Part shown: positions 47,820 through 56,294 of the stretch, piece by piece | Layout: each line of letters begins with the position of its first letter | How positions within the stretch are numbered: the stretch's first letter is position 1 | NCBI GenBank assembly: GCA_020723325.1 | Contig: DYJD01000013.1 | Span: forward strand, 1 to 64,000 | Origin: Desulfosudis oleivorans | GTDB lineage: Bacteria; Desulfobacterota; Desulfobacteria; Desulfobacterales; SURF-7 | DNA: 64,000 bases | Reading direction: 5' to 3' | Made by a program: the position numbers and the translations under genes | Notes under the pieces: generated by a model | Told to the model about the DNA's origin: nothing | The model's input: only the letters and a program-made list of their open reading frames with translations | Database searches by the model: none

Positions 47820-47970
47820 ATAGGTCCTCCTTTGATGGGAAGAACAAGGACCCTCCGAGCTTTCGCGCACCCAGCAGTGCCTCGTTTTTGTAAACCCAAC
47901 TGAGGCTTTTACGCAGATACTGGGCCACTTCCTCGGGGGTGAGTATATTTTGATGGTTATTCCCTGTCAA
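47605..47970 (-). CDS. Excisionase-like helix-turn-helix protein overlapping the integrase
   Basis: Residues 5-55 read as a MerR/AlpA-type HTH (ILTPEEVAQYLRKSLSWVYKN, then [18 protein letters not shown]), the kind found in excisionases and small transcriptional regulators of mobile elements. The most likely start is TTG at 47970 with GGGAG eight bases upstream. The frame has no stop after the HTH domain and runs 215 bases into the integrase gene in another frame, giving an unrelated Arg/Gly-rich tail. The stop has probably been lost, or a frameshift links the two; the HTH part itself is convincing. Confidence 0.6.
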   Translation of the reverse strand: MTGNNHQNILTPEEVAQYLRKSLSWVYKNEALLGARKLGGSLFFPSKEDLYERLFEKGEGLAIRLHPQRNPVHGSLVQNQTRCVYCGKPKTRGAEKTVTPRKSGRADGNRHDLFGPGEFEA

Positions 47971-48538
47971 CGGGTACACTCCCTGTATCCATGTCCAAAG
48001 GCATTCGTCCGGTGGATGGCAGACTTTTGTCCGTTGATTTTTCCGGGAAAATAGGCAAGGCGCCGGCCGCATCATGCTCCATAGCCAAGGCGTAATAGTC
48101 GATAAACTCTTTCTGCCGAAAGGGAATTTCCTCTTCCGTCCACATTCGAATTCGCTCCGCACCGCCCAGCATCCGGATCACCCGGTAAACAATGGGGTCC
48201 AATCTGATTCCGCTTTCTGAAGCGCCCTTAGGTTCCATATTCAGGACCGAAGCGCCATGGATTCTGAGAGTTTGGTAAAAATTCACCCATGCCAACATGG
48301 CCTTTTCCTCATGGCCGGGGTTCTTGTCCACTTCGGCATACTCCCGCAATTCCGATATCATCGGGAAAAACCGTCCCTGTCGTACCGCTTTTCGGCAGGC
48401 CAGGCGAAACTGGTCCTGAGAAAGATCCTGCAAGCCTTGAAAATACATTTCAACCACCACCTTTTTATGCTTTTTCCCGAAATACTCCTCCATGCCGAAG
48501 AAAATTTCGACAAAGTGTTTACGATCCAGATTCGGCAT
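47957..48538 (-). CDS. Hypothetical protein, replication-module type
   Basis: A 193-residue soluble protein that I do not recognise with certainty. It opens PNLDRKHFVEIFFGMEEYFGKK and has FPMISELREYAE and a tryptophan-containing middle (MLAWVNFYQTLRIHG). It recalls small phage proteins encoded after a replication initiator, possibly helicase-loader-like. The ATG at 48538 has GGGAG six bases upstream; it overlaps the end of the preceding gene by 20 bases. It overlaps the HTH gene at its own 3' end, so the three genes look co-transcribed. Confidence 0.65.
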   Translation of the reverse strand: MPNLDRKHFVEIFFGMEEYFGKKHKKVVVEMYFQGLQDLSQDQFRLACRKAVRQGRFFPMISELREYAEVDKNPGHEEKAMLAWVNFYQTLRIHGASVLNMEPKGASESGIRLDPIVYRVIRMLGGAERIRMWTEEEIPFRQKEFIDYYALAMEHDAAGALPIFPEKSTDKSLPSTGRMPLDMDTGSVPVDRE

Positions 48539-49622
48539 GATTTTCTCCCGTGGTGTCATGAAGCCATTCCACGCAGGTATAGAATGCCTCCATGTTGTTG
48601 AAGGGCTGGGATTCCCAATCATCCTCTATTGGCTGCCGGAATATTCGACAGGACGGATCACTCTGATTCCGGATAATGCCCCTCAGATACTGCTCGTTCT
48701 TGTTTTGCAGATAGTGCTCCTGACGGAGGTATATCCGAATCCCTTTTACAACCTGGTCAGGAGGAAACTCCTTCCAGTAGTTCAACTCGGAAAGAACGGC
48801 CTTCCTGGGAAGATGGCCGGCCGCATGAGTAGCCCCAAGGCAGATGAGGCCGGCGTTGATGATAGTTCGCTGGATCGGGTCATATCGCTCCAGCAGAAGG
48901 GACTTTTCTTTTTGAAAAGCCGTTTCCGGTTCTGGGGGGGAGATATTTATATCTTCAGAGGGGGTGGAAAAAGACGACCCTGCCCATCTGTCATCCGGTT
49001 CAGCCTTATTCGTCTTCTTATACCCCTCTTCTAAATTATTCTCTTCTAATAACCCTCTTTGTGTGCCATCCTTGTCAGCAGGGGGTATACCATCGGTGTC
49101 GGGTGGGGGTACGTCATCATCGTCAGGGAAGGGTGTGCCATCACCGTTTTCAGAAAGCGTACAATCCGCCCCACCCCTGTCATGGACGGCATCGGACCGA
49201 TTGGTTTCAACCTTGGCCTCCAGGCGCGGGTCCGGCAACTGTTCTTGGGTTTTAAGGGCGCCGTTGTTGTAACTTTCGTGCCACAGGAAATAATAGCAGG
49301 TGGTCTGATACGCTCCTTTCTGAAGGGGATCGGGTGCCTTTCTGGCGATAAAGCCTTTGTCCTCCAGCCCTTTGACCACCCGGCTGATCTGCCGCACCGA
49401 CACCCCGATGGATTGGGCCAGGGTCTTGAGAGACGGGTAGCAATACCCTTTCTTACCGGCAAAATAATTGAGCTTGGCCCAACAGACTTTTTCCGTGCCG
49501 GTGAGAACTTTTGATGCTGCCACCGCTTCCGGTAGAAAAGCGCCGATGAAAAGATTATATGGCACAAAAGGCTGCCCCACCCGCAGGCCGAGATCCCGGC
49601 CGTATTTTTTCTCATTTGACAT
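48519..49622 (-). CDS. Helix-turn-helix replication-type protein
   Basis: A 367-residue protein. An N-terminal winged-helix region (about 40-105: GYCYPSLKTLAQSIGVSVRQISRVVKGLEDKGFI) matches HTH_36-type domains of plasmid and phage replication initiators. A linker of low complexity (DDDDVPPPDTDGIPPADKDG) follows, then a C-terminal domain without a clear match. GGAGG six bases upstream of 49622 sets the start. Position next to iteron-like repeats and an integrase suggests that it controls replication or maintenance of the element. A transcriptional role is an alternative. Confidence 0.7.
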   Translation of the reverse strand: MSNEKKYGRDLGLRVGQPFVPYNLFIGAFLPEAVAASKVLTGTEKVCWAKLNYFAGKKGYCYPSLKTLAQSIGVSVRQISRVVKGLEDKGFIARKAPDPLQKGAYQTTCYYFLWHESYNNGALKTQEQLPDPRLEAKVETNRSDAVHDRGGADCTLSENGDGTPFPDDDDVPPPDTDGIPPADKDGTQRGLLEENNLEEGYKKTNKAEPDDRWAGSSFSTPSEDINISPPEPETAFQKEKSLLLERYDPIQRTIINAGLICLGATHAAGHLPRKAVLSELNYWKEFPPDQVVKGIRIYLRQEHYLQNKNEQYLRGIIRNQSDPSCRIFRQPIEDDWESQPFNNMEAFYTCVEWLHDTTGENHAESGS

Positions 49623-49735
49623 AAGGCACCTCCCCTCTTGAATCAAACCAATCCCACTTCATACCCCCATAGCCGCCACAACATTGTTTCAACCGAATCC
49701 AATTCATAATCTCCTCCCTTTATCGATTGGGTATT

Positions 49736-50659
49736 ATTGATTTGAGCAGCAGGAAAAATCTTTGTTTCTCATGTTTAATAATACGGACCTGGTCAAGTGA
49801 AGGGCAGGAATGCCGAAGGGATGATATGAAAGGAGCTATTTCCGGGGTTTTTTAAAATTTCCGACGAGGTCATATTCGGGGAGTAAGAAGTGTATTATTG
49901 AAAAAGGCAGGGTTTTCAATTTTGAGCACACGCCAACCATATTCAAGGTGGCAGGGCCAAGCCACCTGCCTGGCGGTCTCCGGTTATCAAAAGGCCGCTA
50001 CCATGGACTATACATGGCCGTGATTTGTACCAGGACTATCCGCAATGCGGCCAGTAAATATTTATCCATTGGCTATCCTACCACCATAGCCCGATGACTT
50101 TGGCTACGCCTACAGTACTACTTTTAAGCCAGCAGTAAAGAACTTAGAAGCCAATCGCCGGCACCAATCCATCAAAAAATGGGGCTCTGAATATCGGTTT
50201 TTAGGCGCTGGTTATGCTCATCTCTTCGTTCCGACAGAAATCGGAAATGTCCAATGGAAACGAGAAAGATGTCCAATGAAAAAGCCGGGATTCTCTATAA
50301 AATAATTAAAACTACAAATTTTGTAGATTCAAAAACCATTGATATCGCGGGTAGTATTGACAACCAAGTTGAGTTCCGGGTTTGAATGCCATTTTTCAGG
50401 CCCCCAACCGGGAATCCCTTTTGTCCAATCACGGCTTTCAATCTGTCCAATGAAAAAATGCGATGTCCAACGAAAAACGTCAATATAATACAATAAAACA
50501 AGCTTGTTGTGACAAAAAAAGAAATTTTCTGATTTTTTACCCCCCCGATTTTCCAATGCCCCTATTATATATATTAGATTCATTGGACACGTCCAATCTT
50601 TGGGCCACAGTTATAGCGAATCCGTCAGGAAAAATGGGGGGTTGAACACCTTCGATTTT
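49736..50659. other. Gene-free region of the mobile element
   Basis: About 920 bases with no credible gene on either strand; frames of up to 84 codons look random. The right half contains iteron-like repeats (described separately). The left part shows only scattered short palindromes, such as GGTGGC/GCCACC near 49948-49967. It could hold an origin or decayed genes. Confidence 0.5.
50248..50597. repeat. Iteron-like TGTCCAATGAAAA repeats
   Basis: Direct repeats TGTCCAATGGAAA (50248), TGTCCAATGAAAA (50270), TGTCCAATC (50422), TGTCCAATGAAAA (50444) and TGTCCAACGAAAA (50464) share one orientation. An inverted pair ATTGGAC-AC-GTCCAAT lies at 50582-50597. Together with the nearby HTH_36-type gene they resemble replication iterons. 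The alternative is the multiply repeated end of a decayed IS21-like insertion sequence. Confidence 0.6.
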
Positions 50660-53626
50660 TCATTCTATGCTTGCCGGTTTTGTTGCGATGCTCTTGGTGA
50701 GCTCATGGGCAATATTGACGCTTTCAATGCGCATCATGCTTTCCTGGGCGTTGCCGTAACTGAACAGATTGACACTGCCGTACCACACGATCTTTTGATC
50801 CATGAGGGCAAATTTTTGGTGAATATTGGATTTGAAAACCACATGAATCCCATCAATTTTTAGAAGCTCCAAGGCGCTTTCCAAGGCAAGCTGGTCCTCT
50901 GGTTTGAAATCCGCAACCGGTCGGGTCACAACGATCACCCGGATCTGCTTCTCCAGGGCGGGCTTCAAGTGCTGGATCATTTGGGCGGCTCGCCGCTTTC
51001 TAATATAGGGACTTACAATGAGGATTTCCTTTTTTGCTCCAGCGATATCTTGATGGAAAACCGGTAAAAAATTGTCCTTGTCAAAAATAATATCCACCGG
51101 TGCCGACAGAATGTCCTCGCCCTTGGCTTTGTAGCCCATGGAAGCATATCCATTCAGCCGTTTCTGGTACATTCGTTCCAGCATCTTCACCTGGATATCC
51201 ACATAATCGTAGATCCGCACTTCCTTTTTATTTTGAAAAAGCCTGTGGAGCCGGCCGGCATATTGTTGCAGGGTGCCTTTCCAGGATATGGGCATGGTGA
51301 GAAACAGCGTGTCCAGGCGGGGCTCGTCGAATCCTTCGCCGATGAAATTGCCTGTGGCCACCAAAATAAGGTTCTTGTCTTCCGGCGTTTCGGCAATGCG
51401 TTGAAACAGTTCCCGGGTTGTTTTGGCACCCAGGCCGCCGGTCAACATTACGACATCCGGAATCTCTTGTTTGATTCTCCCGGCCAGTAACGCCACATGG
51501 GCGGTGCGCAAGGACAAAACAATGCAGTTTCGACCCCGTTGATGATTGTCCACCACATCGTCCACAATTTGCTGATTACGCATTTCGTTATCCACAATCT
51601 CCGCATATAAATCCTGGATGGATACCTCTTTTTCATCCCGATCCAGGGGAATCCGTAGGGAGGTGAAACGCGGAAGAATATAGTGGTCAAAAGGTCTTTT
51701 TTCCGCTTGCTTTTTGGCATCATCGCGATAGCGGATCGGGCCGCAATGCATGAACAGAATGGGATGATGGCCGTCCTTCCGAATCGGCGTGGCGGTCAGG
51801 CCATAAACATATTTCGCCGGGGCGGTCTTTAAAATGTTTTCATAGCTGAAAGCCGAAGCATGGTGACATTCATCGGCAATGATCATCCCGTAATTCCGAA
51901 CACAGTCCTTGACTTCGCCTTGCCGGCTGAGGGATTGCATCACCGCGATATCCACAATCCCGCTCGGTGCGTTTTTCCCCGCCCCGATTTGACCCACCAG
52001 GCTGATCTGTTTTTTTCGTCCGCGCTTTTTAGCCGCATCCGGCTCCGGCAGACGCTCATGGATGGTCAGAAATTGCGCCAGCTTTTCCTTCCATTGGGAC
52101 AACAAACTGACTTTGTCCACCAGAATGAGAGCGTTCACCTTTCTCTCGGCAATCAGGCGGATGGCCACGACGGTTTTGCCAAAGGCGGTAGTACCGGAAA
52201 GAATCCCCGTATTATGGGGCAACAAGTATTCGAGGGACAAGGCCTGCTCTTCGCGTAATTCCCCATTGAACGTTACATCGATGGTTTTGCCGGAATTGGT
52301 TTTGTCGATAAACCGCACCGGGATGCCGACTTGCGAAAGTTCATCGGACAGTTCCTGTTCGCATCCCCTCGGCAGAGATAAGAATTCATTAGTTTCATCC
52401 GCACAGGTGATCACCCGGTCAAATCCATAGGTGGGCAGACGCATGGCTTGCTGCTTGAAGAACATCGGGTTTTTGAAAGACGCCAACCGTTTCAGCCGGT
52501 TCAGCGCCCGTTGGGAGATGTCGGCCTTGGGGATGAACAGCATATTGGCCCTTACGATCTCCATATGTTCCGGAAAATCGGTTTTTTGCAAGCCGACCCT
52601 GGGAGGCGCGGGTTCCCATGGTTTCCGCCCTTCCTCGTCTTCTTCCACAATGGTCAAAACCCCCAGTTCATGTCCGGGAGCCAGGGCCGCGATGAGATCC
52701 TGCACGCGATCTTCGGAAAGCTTCTCCAGACCGGACAAAAACGCCCATTGATCAGAATAGGATTCAAAATTTTCATCGATGAATTCGCTGTTGCCTTTTT
52801 CCCTGGCGGCTTTCTGCAACGGCAGGGCGATTAAATTTCCCAGTCCGCCTTTGGGCAGGGTGTCCTGACTGGGAAACAGCCGGTCATAGGATTTGAACTG
52901 GATTTCATGCCGGCGGTTCATGGAACACGTCAGCAGGGCGGTGCCGAGTTTCCGCGCCAGCGCAGCCGGTATTTGTTCCTCGAAGAAAAACCACACATGC
53001 CCGCCTTTGCCGGACCGCGACCGCTCCACTGCCAACGGAATGGCAAATTCTTTGCAGACATTGCGCACCGTGGCGATATCCCCGCGCCAATCCCCTTCGT
53101 CAAAATCCATGGCCAGAAACCAGCAAGTCTCATCCGCCAACATGGGATAAATGCCGGCGATGAGGCTCCCGCGAAGATGCTTTTCAATAACATTTTCATC
53201 CAAGGAAGCATATGCCTTGCCGGTGCATTTCGAACAGGATATCTTGGGCTTGGCGCAGACCCCGTCCCGCCACTGGTTCAAGCAAACCGGTGCATACCCG
53301 GATTTGCCCTTGGCATTGTTCTCCCACCGTTTGGCATACACATCCTCCCGGCCCTTGAAGAGTGACATGAACAGCCTGATTTTGGATATCGAATCCGAGG
53401 CATTATGGATATCCGGCAGAGGGCCCTGGTCCATAGCCTCGTGGCAGTAGTCATCTTTATCCGGGATAATGGACGGGCTGCTCTCTGGAAAAGAAACCGG
53501 TGGCGCTATTCCAAGCCGGTCTTTCAAGCACTGGTTTTCTTCGGTTAGGCGCGCGACCTCTGCCAATAAAACCGTATATTTTTCAATGAGTTCGTTATAG
53601 TCCATAGCATTCAGACGGGTTGTCAT
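50660..53626 (-). CDS. TOTE-type protein: AEP primase - SF2 helicase - phospholipase-D-like nuclease
   Basis: A 988-residue multidomain enzyme. A short N-terminal coiled coil (EEVARLTEENQCLKDRL-like) is followed by an archaeo-eukaryotic primase domain of the TOTE class (about 85-310: MDFDEGDW as the metal-binding acids, then SGKGGHVWFFFEE). An SF2 helicase has motif I SGTTAFGKTVVA and motif II IIADECHH, with motif VI-like QQYAGRLHR. A C-terminal phospholipase-D-like domain has one clear HxK block, HQKFALMD, with VWYGSVN. TOTE proteins were described as parts of conflict and mobile-element systems. GGAGG seven bases upstream sets the start at 53626. Whether it replicates the element or defends it cannot be told. 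Confidence 0.85.
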   Translation of the reverse strand: MTTRLNAMDYNELIEKYTVLLAEVARLTEENQCLKDRLGIAPPVSFPESSPSIIPDKDDYCHEAMDQGPLPDIHNASDSISKIRLFMSLFKGREDVYAKRWENNAKGKSGYAPVCLNQWRDGVCAKPKISCSKCTGKAYASLDENVIEKHLRGSLIAGIYPMLADETCWFLAMDFDEGDWRGDIATVRNVCKEFAIPLAVERSRSGKGGHVWFFFEEQIPAALARKLGTALLTCSMNRRHEIQFKSYDRLFPSQDTLPKGGLGNLIALPLQKAAREKGNSEFIDENFESYSDQWAFLSGLEKLSEDRVQDLIAALAPGHELGVLTIVEEDEEGRKPWEPAPPRVGLQKTDFPEHMEIVRANMLFIPKADISQRALNRLKRLASFKNPMFFKQQAMRLPTYGFDRVITCADETNEFLSLPRGCEQELSDELSQVGIPVRFIDKTNSGKTIDVTFNGELREEQALSLEYLLPHNTGILSGTTAFGKTVVAIRLIAERKVNALILVDKVSLLSQWKEKLAQFLTIHERLPEPDAAKKRGRKKQISLVGQIGAGKNAPSGIVDIAVMQSLSRQGEVKDCVRNYGMIIADECHHASAFSYENILKTAPAKYVYGLTATPIRKDGHHPILFMHCGPIRYRDDAKKQAEKRPFDHYILPRFTSLRIPLDRDEKEVSIQDLYAEIVDNEMRNQQIVDDVVDNHQRGRNCIVLSLRTAHVALLAGRIKQEIPDVVMLTGGLGAKTTRELFQRIAETPEDKNLILVATGNFIGEGFDEPRLDTLFLTMPISWKGTLQQYAGRLHRLFQNKKEVRIYDYVDIQVKMLERMYQKRLNGYASMGYKAKGEDILSAPVDIIFDKDNFLPVFHQDIAGAKKEILIVSPYIRKRRAAQMIQHLKPALEKQIRVIVVTRPVADFKPEDQLALESALELLKIDGIHVVFKSNIHQKFALMDQKIVWYGSVNLFSYGNAQESMMRIESVNIAHELTKSIATKPASIE

Positions 53627-53738
53627 CAGACGGCCTCCGCTTCGATTAAATCGTATACCAGCCCGGTGCATTCATTCCAAGCTTTTACATCATTTCTTTT
53701 TCCCCGAGAACAATGAGATAAAATTGCAGATAAAATCT

Positions 53739-53939
53739 ATGCAAAAATACCGTTGTGTAAACTATGCCACCCCGAACCGAAAAGACACTGGAGCAATGCC
53801 TGCCCGAAGGGCAAGGGGATGGCCCATTCCTTACAGCACTCCGGAGCTGGCCCTGCTGGAGCTTTTATCAGGTGTCCGGGAGGAGAGGGATTTTTCCATC
53901 GCCGACAAATTTTTTGAAAACGCCGTCTATCAAATCTGA
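53739..53939 (+). pseudogene. Fragment resembling an AbiEi-type antitoxin
   Basis: A 66-codon frame whose middle, ARGWPIPYSTPELALLELLSG followed by DFSIADKFFENA in parts, resembles the central part of type IV toxin-antitoxin AbiEi proteins. The wing HTH before it and the C-terminal domain after it are absent, and no toxin gene is adjacent. I read it as a remnant in the 470-base gap before the hsdM operon. The family link is from memory of the motif and is weak. Confidence 0.45.
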
Positions 53940-54144
53940 GTAATCTATGGAAAACCTACAAAATTTTCCACTCAATGCATTATGGGTCTGTTTTGTTGAA
54001 AATGAAATATTATTGAACCGTTACAGTGCCTATGACTGAAAATCATGAATAAATACTTATCGTTATTGACAACCCATTGGTTTTCAGATTTAGTGAAGCC
54101 TCCTTAACAATGTTTGGTTTTGACATGAAACAGGATAAATCTGA

Positions 54145-55665
54145 ATGAGCAGGAAGAACGGAAATAACAATTCAGTCGATCTGGATATTGGCACCCTCGC
54201 CGGGCATCTTTGGGAGGCTGCTAATATCCTGCGTGGTCCTGTCGACGCGGCCGACTTCAAGACTTACATCTTCCCGCTGTTGTTCTTCAAGCGGCTCTCC
54301 GACGTCTATGACGAGGAATATGCCGCTGCCTTAGATGAATCCGACAGTGACGTGGAATTTGCCCGGTTCCCCGAGAATCACCGTTTTCAGATTCCAGAGG
54401 GCTGCCATTGGAAGGACGTCCGGTCCAAGAGCACCAATATCGGCCATGCGCTCCAGAATGCCATGCGTTGCATCGAGCAGGCTAATCCGGACACCCTGCA
54501 CGGCATCTTCGGCGATGCCCAGTGGACCAACAAGGACCGACTTTCGGACGCTTTGCTTAAGGATCTGATCGAACACTTTTCGTCGCTCAATTTGGGCAAT
54601 GAACACTGCAAGGCGGACATTCTCGGCCAGGCCTATGAATACCTGATCAAAAAATTTGCCGACCTGACCAACAAGAAGGCCGGTGAATTCTATACCCCGC
54701 GTTCCGTGGTCGCGCTGATGGTCCGCATCCTTGCGCCCATAGCCGGGGAAACCATCTATGACCCGGCCTGCGGGACCGGCGGAATGCTCCTCGAGGCGCT
54801 GCACCATGTCAAAGAGCAAGGCGGTGACGAGAACCGCATGCTGGGCAAGCTCTACGGCCAGGAAAAGAACCTGACAACATCCTCCATCGCCCGGATGAAC
54901 CTCTTTCTTCACGGCGCGGAAGATTTCCATATCGAACGCGGCGACAGCCTGCGATTGCCCGCCTTTTATTCGGGCGACAGCCTCGCCACTTTTGATTGCA
55001 TCATCGCCAATCCGCCTTTTTCCCTTGAAAAATGGGGGGACGACGTCTGGATCAACGACCCCTACGGCCGCAACTTTGCCGGGTTGCCGCCGGCCAAGTC
55101 CGGTGACTTCGCCTGGGTTCAACACATGATCAAGTCCATGGCCCGCAAGACCGGCCGCATGGCCGTGGTGCTGCCCCACGGTGTGCTGTTTCGTATGTCC
55201 AAAGAGGGCGAAATCCGGCGCAAGCTGCTGGAGATGGACATCCTCGAAGCCGTGATCGGCCTCGGCCCGAACATTTTCTATGGCACCGGTCTCGCGCCCT
55301 GCGTGCTGATCTTCCGGGAGAGCAAGCCCAAGGCCCACCGCCAGAAGGTGCTGTTCATCGACGCCTCGAAGGAGTTCAAGACCGGCCGCGCCCAGAATGA
55401 GCTTCTGCCGGAACACGTGGGCAATATCCATCACTGGTACGAGGGTTATCAGGATGTGGAAGGGATCTGCCGTGTGGTTACGCTCGAAGAAATTCGCGAG
55501 AACGATTTCAACCTGAACATCCCCCGTTACGTGGAGCCGGTGATCGAGGAGGAATCCATGACCATCGCCCAGGCCATCGCCAATCTAAAGGAATCGCTGC
55601 AGGCGGCGTATGCTGCCGAGGATCGCTTGAAGGAATTGCTGAAAAAGAACGGGTTGCTTGCATGA
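54145..55665 (+). CDS. hsdM: Type I restriction-modification methyltransferase subunit (first copy)
   Basis: Adenine-N6 methyltransferase subunit of 506 residues. The helical HsdM N-domain (about 15-150) is followed by the methylase domain with SAM motif I YDPACGTGGMLLEAL near 205 and motif IV NPPFSLEKW near 288. Both motifs are intact, so the enzyme should be active if paired with a specificity subunit. AGGA lies about ten bases before the ATG. Its stop overlaps the start of the transposase gene by four bases. A second, diverged hsdM follows; only one hsdS is present in the window. Confidence 0.93.
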   Translation: MSRKNGNNNSVDLDIGTLAGHLWEAANILRGPVDAADFKTYIFPLLFFKRLSDVYDEEYAAALDESDSDVEFARFPENHRFQIPEGCHWKDVRSKSTNIGHALQNAMRCIEQANPDTLHGIFGDAQWTNKDRLSDALLKDLIEHFSSLNLGNEHCKADILGQAYEYLIKKFADLTNKKAGEFYTPRSVVALMVRILAPIAGETIYDPACGTGGMLLEALHHVKEQGGDENRMLGKLYGQEKNLTTSSIARMNLFLHGAEDFHIERGDSLRLPAFYSGDSLATFDCIIANPPFSLEKWGDDVWINDPYGRNFAGLPPAKSGDFAWVQHMIKSMARKTGRMAVVLPHGVLFRMSKEGEIRRKLLEMDILEAVIGLGPNIFYGTGLAPCVLIFRESKPKAHRQKVLFIDASKEFKTGRAQNELLPEHVGNIHHWYEGYQDVEGICRVVTLEEIRENDFNLNIPRYVEPVIEEESMTIAQAIANLKESLQAAYAAEDRLKELLKKNGLLA

Positions 55666-56294
55666 AATATAACCGGGAAATATACTATCGCCGTTCCATC
55701 CGCCTGAAAGGATACGATTATTCCCGCGCAGGCGCGTATTTTGTGACCATCTGCACCCAGAACCGGGAATGCCAATTCGGGGATATTACCGATGGGGCAA
55801 TGCGGGTGAATCATTTTGGCAAAATTGTTGGTAAACAATGGAATGACATCCCGCAACGATTCCCGGTGGTTGAATTGGATCAATTCGTGGTGATGCCCAA
55901 CCATATTCATGGTGTATTCGTTGTCGTAGGGGCACCCCTTGCGGGTGCCCAAATTCCAAATGGCGCAATTGGGGCGGCCGCGAGGGCCGCCCCTACAGTG
56001 GGTCATATCGTTGGCGCATATAAATCGTTATGTGTTCATCATTGCCTGCATTGGATAAAACAGAATATTCCTCAACAACGCCTTGGGCAATTGTGGCAGC
56101 GCAATTATTGGGAACACATCATCCGTGATGAATCGGAATTGAATCGTATTCGGGAATACATCCGGAACAATCCAGCTCAATGGGAAACGGATAAATTGTA
56201 CACGCCATCCGGATTGTACGGGCACGGTGCGCTGTGCCCCAACGAAATCCGGGAACCATCCACCGAATATGCAATGGAGGCATGGATGGTATGA
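55662..56294 (+). CDS. REP-associated tyrosine transposase (RAYT, Y1 family)
   Basis: Single-strand transposase-like protein of 210 residues. RLKGYDYSRAGAYFVTICTQ opens the Y1_Tnp fold, MPNHIHGV is the HUH metal site, GAYKS probably contains the catalytic tyrosine, and the ending IREYIRNNPAQW is typical of RAYTs. Between the HUH and Tyr motifs two REP palindromes (55926-55996) are read in frame as an Ala/Gly-rich insert. The gene overlaps both flanking hsdM genes by four bases (ATGA), so it is translated as part of the restriction operon. Free insertion of a transposon would not normally give this arrangement. Confidence 0.9.
   Translation: MKYNREIYYRRSIRLKGYDYSRAGAYFVTICTQNRECQFGDITDGAMRVNHFGKIVGKQWNDIPQRFPVVELDQFVVMPNHIHGVFVVVGAPLAGAQIPNGAIGAAARAAPTVGHIVGAYKSLCVHHCLHWIKQNIPQQRLGQLWQRNYWEHIIRDESELNRIREYIRNNPAQWETDKLYTPSGLYGHGALCPNEIREPSTEYAMEAWMV
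55926..55996 (+). repeat. REPIN (two inverted REP palindromes) inside the RAYT gene
   Basis: The first REP begins GTAGGGGCACC at 55926 and ends GGGTGCCC at 55950. The second is in opposite orientation, ending GCCGCCCCTAC at 55996. Each has a GTAGGGGC head and an internal stem, the layout of a REPIN. A single REP with the same head is at 26085-26110. Confidence 0.8.
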
